Positions 1 to 5,722 of a stretch of DNA of 9,829 nt are shown here, in pieces. Source of the DNA: Sulfurospirillum sp. UBA1314 (lineage in GTDB: Bacteria; Campylobacterota; Campylobacteria; Campylobacterales; Sulfurospirillaceae). Position numbers and translations under genes: made by a program. The DNA lies in contig DBTO01000042.1 of the NCBI GenBank assembly GCA_002307095.1, forward strand, positions 23,330 through 33,158, written 5' to 3'. Position 1 is the stretch's first letter, and every line of letters begins with the position of its first letter. The notes below the pieces were generated by a model. That model ran no database searches and was not told where the DNA came from. It saw only the letters and a program-made list of their open reading frames with translations.

Positions 1-273
1 AGAGCTAAAAAGGCAGTGCGTACAGCTAAGATTGCAACGGTTGGTGAGGTGTATCCAAAATTCGTGAAGCGCTGTTTTGGAAGTTGGTTTTGGCGCATAA
101 ATCAGAGGATTTGGCTCTGAAATGCGGTGTTGTAACGTCGCATACGCAAGGTTTTTCTCCGTACTTTGCAAAAGCGCATCCGCGCTTGCATTGGGTACAA
201 ACCAGTCCGCACTATGGCGGTGTACGTAAATCGGACGCTCTTCAAAAACGATTCTCTGCCAACTATTTTTCAT
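1..273 (-). CDS. Radical SAM enzyme, N-terminal part (cut by left edge)
   Basis: Read from an ATG at 273-271 on the minus strand, the frame stays open to the window edge (91 residues). It ends in HLTNRCNLSCTHC, whose Cys80, Cys84 and Cys87 form the CxxxCxxC signature that binds the radical SAM [4Fe-4S] cluster. The roughly 70 residues before it (starting MKNSWQRIVF, with PIYVHRH and DWFVPNAS) resemble the N-terminal extension of SPASM-type radical SAM proteins, but the C-terminal half that would decide the subfamily is missing. The start overlaps the end of the upstream VTT gene by 11 bases and is preceded by AGAGG, so it is probably the last visible gene of the minus-strand operon. Radical SAM enzymes cleave S-adenosylmethionine to a 5'-deoxyadenosyl radical; the substrate here is unknown. 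The motif is not the arrangement I recall for ArsS (which has a C-N-x-x-C-x-H-C context in a longer Cys-rich protein), so I do not assign that name. Confidence 0.85.
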   Translation of the reverse strand, partial: MKNSWQRIVFEERPIYVHRHSADWFVPNASADALLQSTEKNLAYATLQHRISEPNPLIYAPKPTSKTALHEFWIHLTNRCNLSCTHCLFSS

Positions 274-871
274 ACGCTTCTAACCTCTTTTTGACACGGT
301 GTTTTAAAATCATTGAAATCACGACAAGTACGCCCAATAAACCCACCGAAATGTAAAATTCCCTGCTTCCAAAACTCAGCGATTGCGCTCCGATGTTCGC
401 ATACACCAAAACCCCAGGAAGCATCCCCAAAAGCGTTGCGAAGAAAAAATCACGGTAACGAATCGTAGAAAACCCTGCGCTGTAACTGATGATGTTAAAG
501 GGAACCAAGGGCACTAAACGAAGGAGTAAAATCATGACAAAACCGTGCTTTTGAACGCTTTTTTGAAAGTTTATCAGCTTTTCATGCGCCAATTTTTCAC
601 GCATTTTTTTGCCATACAACCGTGCAAGAAAAAAAGACAACGTTCCTCCGCACAGCGCACCCAAGATGATGTAAACACTTCCCCACGCAAACCCAAAGAT
701 AAGCCCACCGGCAAGCGCTAAAATGCCATCGGGAAAAAAGATGAGGGGTGCAAGTGTGAAAAGGATGATGAAGATCGGCGGAGCGTAGATGCCAAAGCTT
801 TGCACAAAGGTTTGGATCGATTCGACTTGCGACAAGGAGAGCACGCCCATTTTATAAAAGACGAACATCAC
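263..871 (-). CDS. TVP38/TMEM64 (VTT/SNARE-associated) family inner-membrane protein
   Basis: A polytopic membrane protein of the DedA/VTT superfamily. Hydrophobic segments lie near residues 30-47, 50-85, 110-130, 140-162 and 173-190 (numbering from the GTG at 871). The conserved core is R118-L-V-P...P-F-N...S-Y-S-A-G133, followed by G-M-L-P-G (149-153); both are typical of the VTT domain. The family is associated with membrane lipid or small-molecule transport, and the substrate here is unknown. The first standard start codons are GTG at 871-869 and ATG at 868-866, but no ribosome binding site precedes them. In the same frame the sequence continues upstream, without a stop, as IKKIALFLAFGVV, a hydrophobic stretch matching the N-terminus of the paralogue at 1997-2668. 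AAAGGA lies at 919-914, six bases before an in-frame ATC (907-905), so the true start may be this non-AUG codon, overlapping the Fe-S gene. The C-terminus overlaps the radical SAM gene. Confidence 0.9.
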   Translation of the reverse strand: MMFVFYKMGVLSLSQVESIQTFVQSFGIYAPPIFIILFTLAPLIFFPDGILALAGGLIFGFAWGSVYIILGALCGGTLSFFLARLYGKKMREKLAHEKLINFQKSVQKHGFVMILLLRLVPLVPFNIISYSAGFSTIRYRDFFFATLLGMLPGVLVYANIGAQSLSFGSREFYISVGLLGVLVVISMILKHRVKKRLEAYEK

Positions 872-894
872 GACGCCAAAGGCTAAAAACAGGG

Positions 895-1995
895 CTATTT
901 TTTTGATGCGTTATCCTTTAGAGCGCTGATGTTCTGGCGTGAGACAAAACGGTTGTACCATTTTTTTAAACTTCCCTGCACTTCTTGTTTCATCGCAAAC
1001 TCAGGGTTAAAGATGAGATCGAGCAGATGCACCCCGTTTTTGCCACCTTTGCTCATCGACTCTGCGCAACTTTGGCAGTAACTGACGATGCTTTCACACG
1101 GGGTTTGGTTGGCACGAGAACGCATCTGCTCATGCGCCAAGGCTGAATTTGTAAGCTCTAACATGCCACCACTGCCACAACAGAGCGTTTTTTCACGGTT
1201 CTGTTTGAACTCCTCATAAGGCAATCCAATCTGCTCCAACAAGATACGCACATCCGTATGAATCTCTTTTTCATACCGCGTCGGACACGGGTCATGCAGT
1301 GCCATTTTTAAAGCATTGACAAAACGATTTTTTGCCGTTTCGGGTAAGCCTATCTCTCGCAACAATGAATAAAGCGAGACGATTTTGATATGCGGCGCAT
1401 AGGTTTTAAGACTCATAAAACAGTTCTCACAGGCAGTCACCACCGTGGTTGCACCCATGCGTGCAAGATCCGCTTCAAGCTTGGAATGGTAGGTTTGAAA
1501 CTGTGTCATGTCGCCCATCATGCGTGTGGGTGTGCCACAGCACTGCTGAATGATGCCCATACCTGAGCATTTGGATTGTAAGTAATGAAAAACCGTATGA
1601 ACAAGGCGTGGAGAATACGAGCTCAGCGCACATCCGGGCATAAATGCCATATGCGTGTACGCTCCTTGCGTAAAGCTTTTAGTCGTCGAAAAAAGTCTTG
1701 AAAAACTACTTTTTTGGTGGAAGATGACCGCACCGTAACCGTACTTTTTCAACACGTTTTTATCTTCCGCAAACGCTTCTTTGGAGGCGGTAAACACCTT
1801 TCCAAAGTCGATGTCTTGGGGGCACATATGCGCGCAAAGTCCGCAATTGGCACAAGCAAATGCCATATCGCTCGAAGGACGCTCTGTCGTAAATTTGCTC
1901 AGCAACGTTTTGGGAGAAATGGTAAAGCTGTAAAGCATCGGACAGCCCTTCATACAGCTCCTACAGTCTACACACGCCTTTTCATATGCGCTCAT
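895..1995 (-). CDS. Fe-S oxidoreductase with two 4Fe-4S motifs and two CCG domains (HdrD/GlpC-like)
   Basis: A 366-residue soluble electron-transfer protein from the ATG at 1995. Two ferredoxin-type motifs come first: C8-C11-C14-C18 (CVDCRSCMKGC) and C48-C51-C54-C58 (CANCGLCAHMC). Two cysteine-rich CCG domains follow: C122, C152-C153-G and C189-x-x-C192; then C237, C272-C273-G and C307-x-x-C310. This is the layout of heterodisulfide reductase subunit D, GlpC and glycolate oxidase iron-sulfur subunits, which pass electrons between a quinone or thiol partner and a dehydrogenase. No flavoprotein or cytochrome partner is visible nearby; instead the gene sits between two VTT membrane proteins, which may anchor or supply its partner. 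The ATG begins one base after the stop of the preceding gene. A GTG at 2007 would add four residues and overlap that gene by 11 bases; I prefer the ATG because AAGTGAG precedes it. Substrate unknown. Confidence 0.9.
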   Translation of the reverse strand: MSAYEKACVDCRSCMKGCPMLYSFTISPKTLLSKFTTERPSSDMAFACANCGLCAHMCPQDIDFGKVFTASKEAFAEDKNVLKKYGYGAVIFHQKSSFSRLFSTTKSFTQGAYTHMAFMPGCALSSYSPRLVHTVFHYLQSKCSGMGIIQQCCGTPTRMMGDMTQFQTYHSKLEADLARMGATTVVTACENCFMSLKTYAPHIKIVSLYSLLREIGLPETAKNRFVNALKMALHDPCPTRYEKEIHTDVRILLEQIGLPYEEFKQNREKTLCCGSGGMLELTNSALAHEQMRSRANQTPCESIVSYCQSCAESMSKGGKNGVHLLDLIFNPEFAMKQEVQGSLKKWYNRFVSRQNISALKDNASKK

Positions 1996-1996
1996 C

Positions 1997-2668
1997 TCAC
2001 TTTGCACGATACACCCGCTTGATCAAATAGACCAAAATAGAGACCGCAAACAGAATCAAAAGACCGTAAACGACCGTTTTAGCACCGCCTGTGAGCATCT
2101 CTCCTGCATACGAATAGACCAGCGTTGCAGGCAGTTGCCCCACACCCGTCGCGATCAAAAAAGAGTTCAGCCTCATGGAGGTTAACCCTGCGGCGTAACT
2201 CACCACATCAAACGAGATAAACGGAAGCAGTCTGGCGATCACAATCGCGTACGTGCCATGCTTCTCAAAAAAAGCATCGACACTCTCCAATGCCATTTTA
2301 CTGGTGAGTTTTTCGACCACATCGCGCCCTAAAAACTTGGCGATGTAAAAACACAACAGTGCGCCCACCATAGCGCTGAACCATGACAGTGCGGCTCCAT
2401 ACACCCACCCAAAGAGTGCCGCGTTTGCAAAGGTGATGAGAAACGCTGGCAAAGGTGCCAAGATCGCTTGAAAGACCATCAACGCAAAAGAAACCAAAGG
2501 AGCGAGCATGCCAAAGGAGAGAATGTACGCTTTGATAGTTTCGATGTCAAGACTTTGAAACAGTGCAATCAACTCAAAAAAGGAATGGCGTGTCTGAGGG
2601 CAGATAAAAAAAAGGGTAAGCGCGACACCGCTAAGAAGCAGTATCGCGATTTTGGAAGGTTTGAGCAT
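1997..2668 (-). CDS. TVP38/TMEM64 (VTT) family inner-membrane protein, second paralogue
   Basis: A 223-residue membrane protein of the same family as the gene at 263-871. It begins MLKPSKIAILLLSG, an N-terminal membrane anchor with basic residues on the cytoplasmic side. The VTT core is R146-L-L-P-F-I-S-F-D-V-V-S-Y-A-A-G161 and G-Q-L-P-A near 177-181, where the first paralogue has RLVPLVPFN and GMLPG. A last transmembrane helix near 199-216 ends in a basic tail (IKRVYRAK). The start ATG shares a base with the TAA of the rhodanese-like gene (TAATG), which implies translational coupling. Having two divergent paralogues in one operon, separated only by the Fe-S protein, suggests either a hetero-oligomer or two transport steps. 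The transported molecule cannot be read from the sequence. Confidence 0.92.
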   Translation of the reverse strand: MLKPSKIAILLLSGVALTLFFICPQTRHSFFELIALFQSLDIETIKAYILSFGMLAPLVSFALMVFQAILAPLPAFLITFANAALFGWVYGAALSWFSAMVGALLCFYIAKFLGRDVVEKLTSKMALESVDAFFEKHGTYAIVIARLLPFISFDVVSYAAGLTSMRLNSFLIATGVGQLPATLVYSYAGEMLTGGAKTVVYGLLILFAVSILVYLIKRVYRAK

Positions 2669-3114
2669 TATTTGCTAACGGCTAAAACATCTTTGATTTT
2701 ATCGCGGGGCCAACCGTATTGACCGTCTTTGAGCGTTAAGAGTTGCTCTTTTTTAAGCCCTTTTTCAAGGTAAAAGTCATACGCCCTATCTGCTCCTCCA
2801 CCGCCTCTTGGGCAGACGATGATCACTTTTTGATCTGGCTTAATGTCAGGAAGCAATGCTGCAAGTCGTGCTTTTTCATCCTCGGTTTTAACAGGATACG
2901 CATAGGTTTCAAGCGCACCTTTTAAATGCTCTTCCTCAAAATCTTTTTTCTCTTGGATGTCTACCAAGACGATTTTAGAGGCGTCTTCACGCATCAACTT
3001 TGCCGTTTCATCCGCTGTAATGTAGTTGTACTTGGCATTTTCTTTCACTTTTCCACCACATCCAATAAGCAATAATGCCGCAAGGGGTAACGCTAACAAT
3101 GAAGAGAGTTTCAT
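2668..3114 (-). CDS. Rhodanese-like domain lipoprotein
   Basis: A 148-residue predicted lipoprotein. From the ATG at 3114 the signal peptide MKLSSLLALPLAALLLIGC ends in the lipobox L-I-G-Cys19, so the mature protein should be lipid-anchored and face the periplasm. Residues from about 33 form a single rhodanese-like fold: an IVLVDIQEKKDFEEEHLKGA segment, then the loop VIIVCPRGGGGADRAY, whose Cys is the expected sulfur (or selenium) carrying residue. The downstream GQYGWP motif is common in such domains. The loop CPRGGGGA is glycine-rich and unlike the classical CxxGxR pattern. AGGAG stands five bases before this ATG; a longer open frame to 3177 lacks a ribosome binding site and would bury the signal peptide, so I reject it. 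This is the first gene of the minus-strand operon. A role in periplasmic sulfur or chalcogen transfer is inference. Confidence 0.9.
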   Translation of the reverse strand: MKLSSLLALPLAALLLIGCGGKVKENAKYNYITADETAKLMREDASKIVLVDIQEKKDFEEEHLKGALETYAYPVKTEDEKARLAALLPDIKPDQKVIIVCPRGGGGADRAYDFYLEKGLKKEQLLTLKDGQYGWPRDKIKDVLAVSK

Positions 3115-3134
3115 CGATTCTCCTAAAGAAATGT

Positions 3135-3144
3135 TTACATGTAA
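3135..3144. repeat. TTACATGTAA palindrome, copy 1
   Basis: Exact copy, lying in the 5' untranslated region of the rhodanese-like gene about 20 bases upstream of its ATG and just after the proposed -10 box. See the finding on the iterated palindrome. Confidence 0.9.
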
Positions 3145-3154
3145 GGGTTGGGAA

Positions 3155-3165
3155 AGTATCAAAAA
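3155..3165 (-). promoter_or_regulatory. Candidate promoter of the minus-strand operon (extended -10)
   Basis: On the minus strand this reads TTTTTGATACT, a T-run followed by TG and a -10-like hexamer, as in the extended -10 promoters of Campylobacterota. No convincing -35 box is visible. It lies about 40 bases before the ATG of the rhodanese-like gene. The hexamer is imperfect, so confidence is low. Confidence 0.35.
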
Positions 3166-3283
3166 GAGCAGTGTCATGTCATTTTGATGTACGCTTAAAC
3201 CTTAAGCCGTTACATGATTTGGATGTTATCATAAGCTTTTGTCACTTAGAAAAAGGTTAACACGGTCAATGTTTATTGACTGG

Positions 3284-3295
3284 TTTTGCTATAAT
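3284..3295 (+). promoter_or_regulatory. Extended -10 promoter of the kinase-glycosyltransferase operon
   Basis: TTTTGCTATAAT is a perfect -10 hexamer with upstream TG and a T-run, the typical sigma-70 form in this phylum. It predicts a transcript start near 3302 and a leader of about 20 bases before the GTG at 3322. A TTGACT at 3276-3281 is only eight bases from the hexamer and is too close to be its -35 box. Confidence 0.7.
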
Positions 3296-3302
3296 GGCGC
3301 TT

Positions 3303-3315
3303 TGACATGTAAGGA
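3303..3315 (+). promoter_or_regulatory. Ribosome binding site merged with a one-mismatch copy of the palindrome
   Basis: TGACATGTAA (3303-3312) is the iterated palindrome with one mismatch. Its last two bases form part of AAGGA (3311-3315), which lies six bases before the GTG at 3322 and fixes that start codon. Confidence 0.6.
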
Positions 3316-3321
3316 TTTATC

Positions 3322-4413
3322 GTGCAGACTGAAAATGAGATACGAGAGTACATCGACCGAACAACGGCTTTAAATACTTTTTTCAAACATCCACCTCTGA
3401 ACGTGAAAGAGATAGGCGATGGTAATTTAAACTTTATCTTTCGCATCAGCGACCAAAGTGGTACTTCGCTGATTCTCAAATACGCAGCACCCTTTCTTCG
3501 GCTTTTGGGCAAAGACTTTCCACTGCCTCAAAACCGCATTTGCGTCGAGATGCACACGCTTGGCTACTTTAAAAGCATTGCACCTTCTTTGATTCCAACG
3601 CTTTACCACCTCGATGAAGCCTCTTTTTGCTTTGCGATGGAAGATTTAGTGGGCTATAAACTCCTCCAAACAGCGCAATTCGATCAGTTTATCGCGCTCT
3701 CCTTGTACGCCAAACTGGGCACGTTTTTAGCAGCCCTTTACACGAAAGCGCCTCCTAAACACGAAACCGCGTACTATGAAAACGCAACCTTGAAGCGCAT
3801 CAGCGAAGAGTACATTTTTATCTTTCCACACATCGAAAATCACCCTGCGTTAATGTTACCTGCATACTTTAGTCCTGTGCCTAAAAGTGAGACGTTTTTG
3901 CAGAATATTAACGTGCTTTTAAACCTATTTCAAAACGAAAAAGAGTGCCTGATTCACGGCGATCTGCACACGGGTTCCATCATGATTAAGCATGAAAACC
4001 TTGCCATCATCGACGCAGAATTCTCCTTTTGGGGACCGCTTGGCTTCGACATCGGAACGCTGTTGGCGCACATTATTTTTGGTGAGATTTACAACTGTTT
4101 TAGGCACAAACCTATCCAATTTCAGCCTATCGTTCGCGCCCTTTGGAAAGCGTTTGAAAACGATATGGGCAGCGTGCCTTTGCACATACTGCAACAAAGC
4201 ATCGGCTTTTGTGGCGCCGAACTCTCGCGTCGTTTGGTCGTACCGGCTAAAGCCAAACCACTCGAAGCGATTGAGAGTATAGAAGCGAAAGCCAAAGCCT
4301 ATGCGCTGTGCGAAAAGCTCAGCATCGAGCTGGTCGAAAGCTTTTTACATGTAAAGCATTTTGAAGCGTTTATCGAGATCGTGGAGCGACATTTATGCGC
4401 CAAAACGCACTGA
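3322..4413 (+). CDS. S-methyl-5-thioribose kinase-like protein (MtnK family)
   Basis: A 363-residue kinase of the aminoglycoside-phosphotransferase fold that matches the methylthioribose kinase subfamily. Visible landmarks in order: IGDGNLNFIF (31-40, nucleotide-binding strand), Lys53 in LILKYA, PLPQNR (67-72), MEDL (106-109), catalytic HGDLHTGSI (212-220), metal-binding D231-A-E-F and GPLGFDIG (238-245). HGDLHTGSI plus DxEFxFxGPxGFDIG is what I recall as the MtnK hallmark. MtnK phosphorylates C1 of 5-methylthioribose in methionine salvage, normally with the isomerase MtnA, which is not in this window. Here the partner is a glycosyltransferase fusion whose start overlaps this gene by 19 bases, so the real substrate may be another 5-substituted ribose. 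The protein is somewhat shorter than the roughly 400 residues usual for MtnK. It starts at a GTG with AAGGA six bases upstream. The symbol mtnK is withheld because the context argues against ordinary methionine salvage. Confidence 0.85.
   Translation: MQTENEIREYIDRTTALNTFFKHPPLNVKEIGDGNLNFIFRISDQSGTSLILKYAAPFLRLLGKDFPLPQNRICVEMHTLGYFKSIAPSLIPTLYHLDEASFCFAMEDLVGYKLLQTAQFDQFIALSLYAKLGTFLAALYTKAPPKHETAYYENATLKRISEEYIFIFPHIENHPALMLPAYFSPVPKSETFLQNINVLLNLFQNEKECLIHGDLHTGSIMIKHENLAIIDAEFSFWGPLGFDIGTLLAHIIFGEIYNCFRHKPIQFQPIVRALWKAFENDMGSVPLHILQQSIGFCGAELSRRLVVPAKAKPLEAIESIEAKAKAYALCEKLSIELVESFLHVKHFEAFIEIVERHLCAKTH
4345..4354. repeat. TTACATGTAA palindrome, copy 2
   Basis: Exact copy inside the kinase gene, read in frame as Leu-His-Val. 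It is extended to the 12-base TTTACATGTAAA at 4344-4355. Confidence 0.9.
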
Positions 4414-5711
4414 TTTTTTTTATGAAAGCGCCCGTGATGGGGCGTGTCAAAACACGTCTAGCAGAGGGAATTGGGAATGAGCATGCGACCACGCTTTACC
4501 GTCTCATGTGTGAGTACCTCTTAAACCTCACTGTGCCACAAAACACCGATGCAATCGTAGCGTACGATGATGAAGAGTGTACCGTTTTACCCGCGTATTT
4601 GGAGGGAAAAGCGCTTGTTTACCAAAGCGGAAACGACTTGGGTGAGCGTATGCAAAATGCTTTTGAAGCCGTGTTTGCCAAAGGCTATACGCGTGCCATT
4701 TTGGTAGGTTCGGACATCCCTGATGTGGATGAGCGCCTTTTCGAAGAGGCGTTTGCCCACCTTTGCAACCACGATGCGATGCTTTCCCCGACGGAAGATG
4801 GCGGCTACTACCTCATCGGTTTTCACGCACACACCTTTTGCAAAGAGGCGTTTGAAGGCATTCCCTACAGTCAAAGCGATGTCTACGCCAACACGCTTCT
4901 AAAACTCTCGCCTCTTCGTGTCGCAAAAGGAGAAATGTTGCGTGACATCGACACATTAGAGGATTTGCGTGCCTTTACATGTAACGAAAAAACGCCTCTT
5001 GGGAAGTTCGCACAGGACATTTTAAATGACCTTCCGCGCATCAGCGTCATCATTCCCGTCTACCATGAAGATGAGACACTGCTTCACACGCTCTCTCATC
5101 TCAAAGCGATGGCGCACGCCCAAAACTACGAAATCATCGTGGTTGACACGCATGAGAGAACCACCGTGGAGCGTTTACATGTAAGCGCCGTTCGCGTCGC
5201 TTTTTCGAATAAAGGCAGAAGCTCGCAAATGAATGAGGGCGCGCGAAAGGCACGAGGGGAACTACTCCTTTTTCTACACGCCGACACGCTTTTGCCCTAT
5301 CACTGGGATCAAAAGATCGAAAGCGCTTTACATGTAACCAAAGCAGGTGCCTTTAGCCTTGGCATTAATGACTCGCATCTGGGGCTTTTTTGCATCGAAA
5401 CGCTGGCAAATCTTCGCACCCAAATGACAAAAATCCCTTACGGCGATCAAGCCCATTTTTTCCAAGCTTCGTTTTTTAGGAGTCTTGGAGGGTACGTGCA
5501 GATTGCGTTGATGGAAGATGTGGAGATGATGAAACGGCTTAAAAAACGAGGCGAAAAGATCGCTCTTTTAAAGTCCAAAGTCTTGACCTCACCGCGAAGG
5601 TGGCATAAAGAAGGCATCCTCTACGTCACGCTTCGCAACCGTGCTTTAAGCTTTCTTTACTGGGTCGGTGTTTCACCCATTAAACTTTCACAATTTTACA
5701 AAACACACTAA
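4395..5711 (+). CDS. Fused TIGR04282-TIGR04283 glycosyltransferase (rSAM/selenodomain or arsenosugar type)
   Basis: A 438-residue protein made of two GT-A-type domains that are usually separate. Domain 1 (about 1-200) has F-x-K-x-P-x-x-G-R-V-K-T-R-L (8-22), GNDLGERM (79-86), LVGSDIPD (103-110) and DGGYYLIG (135-142), matching the TIGR04282/DUF2064 family. Domain 2 (about 214-438) starts PRISVIIPVYHE, then has GRSSQMNEGARKARG (274-288), FLHADTLLP (293-301, with the metal-binding HAD), YGDQAHF (349-355) and MEDVEMM (373-379), matching TIGR04283. From memory, databases call both families arsenosugar biosynthesis glycosyltransferases and earlier called them rSAM/selenodomain-associated transferases. 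Domain 1 could activate a sugar phosphate and domain 2 transfer it; that division of labour is inference. The ATG lies inside the kinase gene (19-base overlap), with GGAG eight bases upstream, implying coupled translation. No transmembrane helix is obvious. It ends 11 bases from the convergent restriction gene. Confidence 0.88.
   Translation: MRQNALIFFMKAPVMGRVKTRLAEGIGNEHATTLYRLMCEYLLNLTVPQNTDAIVAYDDEECTVLPAYLEGKALVYQSGNDLGERMQNAFEAVFAKGYTRAILVGSDIPDVDERLFEEAFAHLCNHDAMLSPTEDGGYYLIGFHAHTFCKEAFEGIPYSQSDVYANTLLKLSPLRVAKGEMLRDIDTLEDLRAFTCNEKTPLGKFAQDILNDLPRISVIIPVYHEDETLLHTLSHLKAMAHAQNYEIIVVDTHERTTVERLHVSAVRVAFSNKGRSSQMNEGARKARGELLLFLHADTLLPYHWDQKIESALHVTKAGAFSLGINDSHLGLFCIETLANLRTQMTKIPYGDQAHFFQASFFRSLGGYVQIALMEDVEMMKRLKKRGEKIALLKSKVLTSPRRWHKEGILYVTLRNRALSFLYWVGVSPIKLSQFYKTH
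4975..4984. repeat. TTACATGTAA palindrome, copy 3
   Basis: Exact copy at the linker between the two glycosyltransferase domains. It is read in a different frame (Phe-Thr-Cys-Asn) from the other coding copies. Confidence 0.9.
5175..5184. repeat. TTACATGTAA palindrome, copy 4
   Basis: Exact copy in glycosyltransferase domain 2, encoding Leu261-His-Val. Confidence 0.9.
5328..5337. repeat. TTACATGTAA palindrome, copy 5
   Basis: Exact copy in glycosyltransferase domain 2, encoding Leu312-His-Val. Confidence 0.9.
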
Positions 5712-5722
5712 AAACACGTTTC

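Noticed and set aside
84..356. Plus-strand open frame of about 90 codons at the left end
   Set aside because: It lies opposite the radical SAM N-terminus and the end of a VTT gene, which have clear motifs and a ribosome binding site; its own sequence shows no recognisable motif.
2668..3177. Longer form of the rhodanese protein starting at 3177
   Set aside because: It lacks a ribosome binding site and would place 21 residues before a perfect lipoprotein signal peptide; the ATG at 3114 has AGGAG at the right distance.
3276..3295. TTGACT as -35 box with TATAAT
   Set aside because: The spacing is eight bases, far from the required 16-18; the extended -10 element alone is the better promoter call.
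4345..5337. TTACATGTAA copies as a CRISPR-like or tandem array
   Set aside because: Spacing between copies is irregular (about 150 to 630 bases) and the intervening DNA is ordinary coding sequence.
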